A stretch of DNA of 8,965 bases, taken from CAYQCH01 sp964415935 (GTDB taxonomy: Bacteria; Patescibacteriota; Patescibacteriia; VMEV01; CAYQCH01). The stretch is from the NCBI GenBank assembly GCA_964415935.1, contig CAYQCH010000030.1, positions 1 to 8,965 on the forward strand, written 5' to 3'. The notes under the pieces are model-generated. The model saw nothing but the letters and a program-made list of their open reading frames with translations, searched no databases and was not told the DNA's origin. Each line of letters opens with the position of its first letter. Within the stretch, counting starts at the first letter, position 1. A program made the position numbers and the translations under genes. Below, in pieces: positions 4,803 to 8,965 of the stretch.

Positions 4803-5849
4803 TTACCTTAAAGCGCGGCTGCTGGAGGCGTATCCGGCGGCTTCGTCTTCGGCAACGACGCCCATTTCAATCAATTCTCGCAATGAACGGTCCAGCGTTA
4901 TCATGCCATACTTGGCGCCCGTTTCAATGACGGTCTGCAACTGCGTGATTTTATTTTCACGAATCAGGTTGGCCGCCGCGTTGGTGTTGATGAGTACCTC
5001 GCGCGCGGCGATGCGGCCGCCGCCCACTTTAGTCAGTAACCGCTGGGAAATAACGGCCTTCAAGGTCAAAGAAACCTGCAGGCGGATCTGGTTCTGCTGA
5101 TACGGAGGGAAACTGTCCACGATGCGGTCAATAGTTTGCGGGCCGCTGTAGGTGTGCAGCGTCGCAAAGACCAGGTGGCCGGTTTCCGCTGCGGTAATGG
5201 CCAGGGCAATAGTTTCCAAATCGCGCATTTCACCCACCATGATGACGTCCGGGTCCTGGCGCAGCACCCGTTTCAGGCCTTCCGGAAACGACAGGAAATC
5301 TGCCCCGTATTCACGCTGCTTGATGATGCTGTTCTTGGATTTGTAAATGTATTCGATGGGGTCTTCCAGCGTCACGATGTGCTTTCCCACGTCCTGATTG
5401 ATGCGGTCAATCATGGAAGCCATGGTTGTGGTCTTGCCGCAGCCGGTGGGGCCGGTCAGCAGAATCAACCCGGCTTCCTCCTTGATCAGGTCGTACGCCA
5501 CCGGAGGCAAAGCAATTTCGTCCATACCGGGGATCTCCGCGCTCAGTACGCGGATGGCCACGGCGATATTACCGCTGGACCAGTGGAAATTGACGCGAAA
5601 ACGCGTGCCGTCTTCCAGCTGATAGGACGTATCCAGTTCCTTTTCCTGGTAAAACCGCTCGCGTTGCGGCTTGACCAGCATGTCCGTGGCAAACCCCTGC
5701 GTGTCGGTCTCTTCCAGCGAATCAAAGCCTTTAAGCGCGTGCAATTCACCGTCGACGCGCACAATGGGCGGCTGCCCCACCACCAGGTGGATGTCAGATG
5801 CCCTCACCTTCACGGCGGCGGCCAAAATGTCTTCCAAACTGTTTTTCAT
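4803..5849 (-). CDS. pilT: Type IV pilus retraction ATPase PilT
   Basis: The 348-aa protein is a hexameric cytoplasmic secretion-type ATPase that drives depolymerisation (retraction) of type IV pili. Length and motifs match PilT: the N-terminal ASDIHL (17-22), Walker A GPTGCGKT (133-140), the Asp box TLEDPIEY (160-167), Walker B DVIMVGE (201-207) with E207, and the His box AETGHLVFATLHT (221-233) with two histidines. NLIRENKITQL (294-304) matches the conserved C-terminal region. The ATG at 5849 starts directly before the usual PilT N-terminus; no Shine-Dalgarno sequence is visible. It begins 29 nt after the rnc stop and has no promoter of its own that I can see, so it is probably the last gene of the rpmF-nusB-rnc-pilT unit. 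No pilin or pilus assembly gene lies in the window. Twitching PilT and its paralogue PilU cannot be fully separated by eye, but PilT fits better. Confidence 0.93.
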   Translation of the reverse strand: MKNSLEDILAAAVKVRASDIHLVVGQPPIVRVDGELHALKGFDSLEETDTQGFATDMLVKPQRERFYQEKELDTSYQLEDGTRFRVNFHWSSGNIAVAIRVLSAEIPGMDEIALPPVAYDLIKEEAGLILLTGPTGCGKTTTMASMIDRINQDVGKHIVTLEDPIEYIYKSKNSIIKQREYGADFLSFPEGLKRVLRQDPDVIMVGEMRDLETIALAITAAETGHLVFATLHTYSGPQTIDRIVDSFPPYQQNQIRLQVSLTLKAVISQRLLTKVGGGRIAAREVLINTNAAANLIRENKITQLQTVIETGAKYGMITLDRSLRELIEMGVVAEDEAAGYASSSRALR

Positions 5850-5878
5850 GTGTGTGTTTTAGTCTTTTGTACCCCGGC

Positions 5879-6732
5879 CTAATCCCACCCTTTTGCCTTC
5901 AGCGCGGCGTTGGCCGCCTCTACCTGCGCTTCCTGTTTGCTGGACCCCGTCCCCTTTGCGACGGTGGCGGCGCCCAGCAAGGCCGCAACCTCAAAAATTT
6001 TCTGATGGTCAGGCCCTTTTTCGGAGACAACCTGATATGTAGGCGTAATGCCCAGGCGCTCCTGCGCGATTTCCTGAAACTTGGACTTGGGATCCATGTA
6101 CAGCTTGTGCTCCAGAATGTAGTCCAGCTTGGAAAGGACGCGCTTGAGAATGAACTGCTTGGCGGCATCCCAACCCTGGTCAAGGTAAATGGCGCCAATC
6201 ACGGCTTCGATGGCATTGGCCAGAATATACTGGCGGGCTTTACCGGTGTCCTTGGATTCCCCTTTGCTCAAATGCAAATAGTCTTCCAGGCCGCATTCCT
6301 TGGCCACTTCCGCCATCATGTTGGCGTTGACGAGGCTGGCGCGCCAGTTGGTCAGCTCTCCTTCCGGATTCGGATAGTTGAGATACAAATATTCCGTGAC
6401 GACCAGCTCCAGCACGGCGTCGCCCAAAAATTCGAGGCGTTCATTGTGGTCGAGAGGAAAATNNNNNNNNNNNNNNNNNNNNNNNNNNNNNNNNNNNNNN
6501 NNNNNNNNNNNNNNNNNNNNNNNNNNNNNNNNNNNNNNNNNNNNNNNNNNNNNNNNNNNNNNTCCAGCACGGCGTCGCCCAAAAATTCGAGGCGTTCATT
6601 GTGGTCGAGAGGAAAATCACGATGCTCGTTCAGGTAGGAACGATGCACAAGCGCCTGATGCAGCAGCTTAATATCCTTAAATTCAAGGCCCAATGCCTGG
6701 GCGAGGGCCTGGAAGTCTTGGTTCAGTTGCAT
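5879..6732 (-). CDS. rnc: Ribonuclease III, interrupted by an assembly gap
   Basis: RNase III cuts double-stranded RNA and releases rRNA precursors. As written the frame is broken by 100 N and a duplicated 55-bp flank. Removing those 155 bases gives 699 bp and an uninterrupted 232-aa protein, a normal length for the family. In that model the signature NERLEFLGDAVL is at 45-56 with E46, E49 and D53. ILANAIEAVIGAIYLD spans 118-133, with E124 as the essential glutamate and N121 where Escherichia coli has Asp114. The double-stranded RNA-binding domain covers about 161-230 and ends in GTGSSKQEAQVEAA. The start at 6732 (MQLNQDF) matches the usual N-terminus. An ATG at 6780, 7 nt after nusB, would add 16 residues. 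Neither has a clear Shine-Dalgarno sequence. It lies between nusB and pilT in one apparent operon. Confidence 0.9.
6408..6462. repeat. 55-bp direct copy, left flank of the gap
   Basis: This stretch is identical base for base to 6563-6617. Both encode the same part of RNase III (the DHNERLEFLGDAVL region), so the copies are one genomic segment represented twice. Confidence 0.95.
6463..6562. other. Assembly gap of exactly 100 N
   Basis: A run of 100 unknown bases inside rnc. The round length is a scaffolder placeholder. Because the flanks are identical over 55 bp, the two contigs actually overlap and no sequence is likely to be missing. Confidence 0.97.
6563..6617. repeat. 55-bp direct copy, right flank of the gap
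   Basis: Identical to 6408-6462. The sequence on from 6618 continues the N-terminal part of RNase III in the frame that joins the left contig after collapse. Confidence 0.95.
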
Positions 6733-6787
6733 GTTGTGAGGCGGAAGATGACTGATGCCAACCCATTTGGCAGCAATCATCCACCAA

Positions 6788-7243
6788 TTACGTTTTAGGT
6801 TTCTGTTTTTGCTCCTTCAGCCCTTTCTTCTCCGACAAGTCCTTGTAAATCGCTCCCAAGACCCCGTTGACGAACTTGCCGGAAGCCTGGCCGCCAAACG
6901 TCTTGGCCAGCTCAATCGCTTCATTGATGGCGACCTTGGATGGCACGTCCGGTGAAAAAACCAGTTCGTACACGCCGATGCGCAAAATGTTGCGGTCGAC
7001 CGTGGTGATCTGCTCCAGCGGCCACTCGGGTGCGTACTTGACGATGTACGCGTCAATGTCGCCCTGGTGTTTCAGGACGTTCTTGATAAGGCCTTCCATG
7101 AATCCCTGGTCGTCAAAGGCGGGCGCAAACTCGCGCTTGTTCGCCTTTAAAAATTCCAACACCTGCGCCTGGTCGGCGCCATTGAAATCCCATTCGTACA
7201 GCGTTTGCATGGCAATGGTTCTGGCAAGATGTCGGTTGGACAT
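6788..7243 (-). CDS. nusB: Transcription antitermination factor NusB
   Basis: NusB pairs with ribosomal protein S10 on boxA RNA and helps RNA polymerase read through rRNA operons. The 151-aa protein has the expected all-helical pattern: LARTIAMQTLYEWDF (6-20) at the N-terminus, VDRNILRIGVYEL (82-94), and INEAIELAKTFGG (106-118) leading into KFVNGVLGAIYKDL (123-136). A short lysine-rich tail (139-151) follows, slightly longer than typical. The ATG at 7243 gives the family's normal N-terminus. No clear Shine-Dalgarno sequence precedes it; instead a long composite stem ends just upstream (7250-7308). It lies between rpmF (92-nt gap) and rnc (7-55 nt, depending on the rnc start), consistent with one transcript for ribosome biogenesis. 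Confidence 0.93.
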   Translation of the reverse strand: MSNRHLARTIAMQTLYEWDFNGADQAQVLEFLKANKREFAPAFDDQGFMEGLIKNVLKHQGDIDAYIVKYAPEWPLEQITTVDRNILRIGVYELVFSPDVPSKVAINEAIELAKTFGGQASGKFVNGVLGAIYKDLSEKKGLKEQKQKPKT

Positions 7244-7249
7244 AAATGC

Positions 7250-7308
7250 TTGCGGCGTCTCCGTCCCGCCTGCTTATGGGCAGGCTGCCGGAGGGCAAGT
7301 GTCCGCAA
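7250..7308 (-). promoter_or_regulatory. Composite stem-loop in front of the nusB start codon
   Basis: Three nested pairings share one axis: TTGCGG (7250-7255) with CCGCAA (7303-7308), CTCCG (7259-7263) with CGGAG (7289-7293), and GCCTGC (7268-7273) with GCAGGC (7280-7285). On the minus strand the structure ends 6 nt before the nusB ATG, where a Shine-Dalgarno site would normally be. Next to it is a tandem repeat of GCAAAGAGC (7305-7313 and 7314-7322). A role in translation control of nusB, or in processing after rpmF, is inference. Confidence 0.5.
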
Positions 7309-7335
7309 AGAGCGCAAAGAGCAAAAATTCTCTTG

Positions 7336-7512
7336 TTACGCCGTTGCAATCACCTGGCGACCGCGGTAGGTCCCGCACACTTCGCACGCATGATGAGGCA
7401 TGACCGGGCTCTTGCACTTGGCGCAAGACTGGACCTGCTTCGCTTTTAAGGCGAGATGCGCGCGGCGCTTATCGCGTTGTGAACGAGTGTGTTTCTTTGT
7501 AGGTAAACCCAT
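7336..7512 (-). CDS. rpmF: 50S ribosomal protein L32, zinc-binding form
   Basis: L32 is a small protein of the large ribosomal subunit. The 58-aa product begins MGLPTKKHTRSQRDKRRAH, with the basic RNA-binding N-terminus typical of the family. Two cysteine pairs follow, CAKC (30-33) and CEVC (43-46), forming the zinc-binding site of the Cys4 form, and the end CGTYRGRQVI is characteristic. I chose the ATG at 7512. The ATG-free extension up to 7542 would add ten residues unlike any L32, and the promoter lies just upstream. The leader is about 52 nt, with no strong Shine-Dalgarno sequence. It appears to be the first gene of the rpmF-nusB-rnc-pilT unit. Because all four cysteines are present, it is the zinc-dependent rather than the zinc-free paralogue. 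Confidence 0.95.
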   Translation of the reverse strand: MGLPTKKHTRSQRDKRRAHLALKAKQVQSCAKCKSPVMPHHACEVCGTYRGRQVIATA

Positions 7513-7570
7513 ACGTTTCTTACAGACCACTGGAACAAGCAAGCAGCGGTACTACGGTTAAACTGGCCTA

Positions 7571-7599
7571 ACTATAATTAAAATGAGCCAAAAAAGCAA
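7571..7599 (-). promoter_or_regulatory. Promoter of the rpmF-nusB-rnc-pilT operon
   Basis: On the minus strand TTGCTT (7599-7594), a 17-nt spacer and TATAGT (7576-7571). The start would be near 7564. The -35 box overlaps the T-rich tail of the preceding hairpin, so the gyrA terminator and this promoter are packed together. Confidence 0.7.
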
Positions 7600-7646
7600 G
7601 TTATCCACCCCAGGCCGGCCAAAACGCCGGCTGATTGAGGTGGATA
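7590..7646 (-). terminator. Nested hairpin after gyrA, probable terminator
   Basis: TATCCACC (7602-7609) and GGTGGATA (7639-7646) form eight perfect pairs. Inside, GCCGGC (7614-7619) pairs with GCCGGC (7626-7631) around a CAAAAC loop. On the minus strand a T run (7595-7590) follows, but displaced by about six bases, which is not ideal for termination. It begins 26 nt after the gyrA stop. Confidence 0.6.
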
Positions 7647-7672
7647 CCCGCATAGACGATTGCGTTTTTCCT

Positions 7673-8965
7673 TTATTTCCCGCCTTTCTTTGGTTCTTCG
7701 GCTTCCGGCTCCTCGGCCGTATGCACCAGGGTGGTGCTGGCCACGGTGTCCCCGCTGTCCTTAAAGCGCATGACGCGCACGCCTTGCGTGGCGCGGCCCA
7801 GGATGCTGACCTCGTCCACCGACAACCGGATGACCTGACCGTGCTTGGAAATGATTAACAGATCCTGCAGCGCGCCCTCTTCAATAATCGTGGCAAACAC
7901 AATGTTGCCGGTCTTGGACGTGATGTTGGCGGTTTTGATGCCTGATCCGGAACGGCTCTGCACGCGGTACTGGCCAAGCGGCGTGCGCTTGCCATAACCG
8001 TTCTTCATGATGACGATCATCTGGGCTTTCTTCATATCGGCCGTAACCACGCCCATGCTGACCACTTTGTCCTTCCCTTTCAGACGGATGGCGCGCACGC
8101 CGGCGGCCGCGCGGCCCATGTCGCGCACGTCCTTTTCCGGAAAGCGGATAGACTGCCCTTCTGCCGTGACAATAACGATTTCATCTTTTCCCGTCGACGG
8201 CACGATCCAGCGCAGGCTGTCGTCGCCCTTCAGTTTGATGGCAATAAGCCCGTTGCTGCGGATGTTGAGGAACTGGTCGATGGACGTCTTCTTGATGAGG
8301 CCGGCTTCCGTGGCCATGACAAGGAACTTCTGCTTCATGAGGTCCACGGTCGGCAGGACGGCGCGGACTTTTTCGCTGGGCGCCAGCTGGAGGAAGTTGA
8401 CGATGGCCTGGCCTTTGGCCGTGCGCGACGCCTGCGGGATTTCGTACGCCTTCAACTTGAAGACGCGGCCGCGGCTGGTAAAGAACAGCACGTCGGAATG
8501 CGTCATAGTGGTCAGCATCAGCTCGACCGTATCCTGCTCTTTGGTGGTCAGGCCCATGACGCCCTTGCCGCCGCGTCCCTGCACGCGGAACGTGTCCGTG
8601 GGCACGCGCTTGATGTAGCCGTCCGTGGTCATCATGATGATGGTCATTTCATTGGGGATCAGGTCGGTTTCACTGATCTTGTCCACGGCGCTGGCCACGA
8701 CTTTGGTGCGGCGGTCATCCCCGTACGCTTCTTCAATCTCCTTCACCTCGTCGCCGATGAGTTTGAGGATCTTCTTGGGGCTCTTCAACAAGTCCTTCAG
8801 CTCTTTGATGAGCGCCAGCTTCTCCTCCAACTCCTTCTCTACCTTGATGCGTTCCAAATTGGCCAGCTGCGACAGGCGCATTTCCAAAATGGCATCGGTC
8901 TGGCGTTCGGAGAACTTGAACTTCTTCATCAAATTGACCTTGGCCTCGTCGCGATCCTTGGACTT
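7673..8965 (-). CDS. gyrA: DNA gyrase subunit A, C-terminal part (5' end outside the window)
   Basis: GyrA breaks and rejoins DNA in the gyrase heterotetramer, which introduces negative supercoils. The window holds the last 430 residues; the gene runs off the right edge. Visible are DAILEMRLSQLANLER (24-39) at the end of the breakage-reunion region, a charged coiled coil (about 40-68), YGDDRRTKV (81-89), and then a six-bladed beta-pinwheel (about 105-415) that wraps DNA. The GyrA box is QGRGGKG (129-135), close to the canonical QRRGGRG. Its presence argues for GyrA rather than the topoisomerase IV subunit ParC. The tail EEPEAEEPKKGGK is acidic then basic. The catalytic tyrosine and N-terminal domain are not in the window. 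It is separated from rpmF by 160 nt containing its probable terminator and a new promoter. Confidence 0.95.
   Translation of the reverse strand, partial: KSKDRDEAKVNLMKKFKFSERQTDAILEMRLSQLANLERIKVEKELEEKLALIKELKDLLKSPKKILKLIGDEVKEIEEAYGDDRRTKVVASAVDKISETDLIPNEMTIIMMTTDGYIKRVPTDTFRVQGRGGKGVMGLTTKEQDTVELMLTTMTHSDVLFFTSRGRVFKLKAYEIPQASRTAKGQAIVNFLQLAPSEKVRAVLPTVDLMKQKFLVMATEAGLIKKTSIDQFLNIRSNGLIAIKLKGDDSLRWIVPSTGKDEIVIVTAEGQSIRFPEKDVRDMGRAAAGVRAIRLKGKDKVVSMGVVTADMKKAQMIVIMKNGYGKRTPLGQYRVQSRSGSGIKTANITSKTGNIVFATIIEEGALQDLLIISKHGQVIRLSVDEVSILGRATQGVRVMRFKDSGDTVASTTLVHTAEEPEAEEPKKGGK

Noticed and set aside
5136..5882. A 248-codon open frame on the plus strand opposite pilT
   Set aside because: It is the mirror of a highly conserved ATPase gene. 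Its His/Gln/Arg-rich sequence with no domain is a common misannotation.
6408..6617. Direct repeats flanking an insertion or CRISPR-like unit
   Set aside because: The repeats are coding copies of the RNase III signature around exactly 100 N, which is the mark of a scaffold join and not of a mobile element.
5798..6671. Open frames running across the N run
   Set aside because: They exist only because N codons were read through; both sides are antisense to rnc.
7583..7858. A plus-strand frame starting in the gyrA-rpmF spacer, preceded by TATAAT
   Set aside because: Most of it is antisense to the gyrA C-terminus. The TATAAT overlaps the -10 box of the rpmF promoter read on the other strand, and there is no Shine-Dalgarno sequence or domain.

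Overview
The window looks like part of a compact bacterial chromosome of moderately high GC. Every tRNA gene encodes its own 3' CCA, intergenic gaps are short, and factor-independent terminators are common. Some starts have a good Shine-Dalgarno sequence while others have none. The protein types (short zinc-type L32, a small two-helix membrane protein, PilT) and the gene order would fit a Patescibacteria/CPR-type genome, but that is inference from overall appearance and no marker in the window proves it. No phage, IS element or CRISPR array is visible.

Left part, mostly plus strand (1-1727): tRNA-Leu(CAA) and initiator tRNA-fMet(CAT) are followed by a terminator. Next come a membrane-anchored calcineurin-type metallophosphoesterase, an elongator-type tRNA(CAT) with its own promoter and terminator, and a small two-helix membrane protein. 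A terminator there also serves the convergent minus-strand gene. Middle, minus strand (1713-4308): an NlpC/P60 cysteine peptidase without a signal peptide, tRNA-Leu(CAG) between its own promoter and terminator, and a Ser/Thr protein kinase. The kinase has an N-terminal zinc ribbon, an unusually long activation segment and a C-terminal membrane anchor. A divergent promoter pair at about 4280-4396 drives the kinase leftwards and a tRNA-Arg/Lys/Val operon rightwards. A terminator-like hairpin lies between that operon's promoter and its first tRNA.

Right part, minus strand (4803-8965): the end of gyrA, a structured intergenic region carrying its probable terminator and the next promoter, and then an apparent operon rpmF-nusB-rnc-pilT. 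The first three serve ribosome assembly, rRNA transcription and rRNA processing; the pilus retraction ATPase is the odd member. The rnc gene is interrupted by exactly 100 N flanked by identical 55-bp copies. This is an assembly join artefact: collapsing it restores one intact 232-aa RNase III.

The most interesting leads are the zinc-ribbon, tail-anchored kinase; the hairpins placed between promoters and tRNAs or over a pre-tRNA 5' end (4406-4433, 1248-1270, 106-149); the multi-part stem in front of nusB; and an Asp-to-Asn change in the RNase III catalytic centre. I did not find a clear multi-gene novel system.
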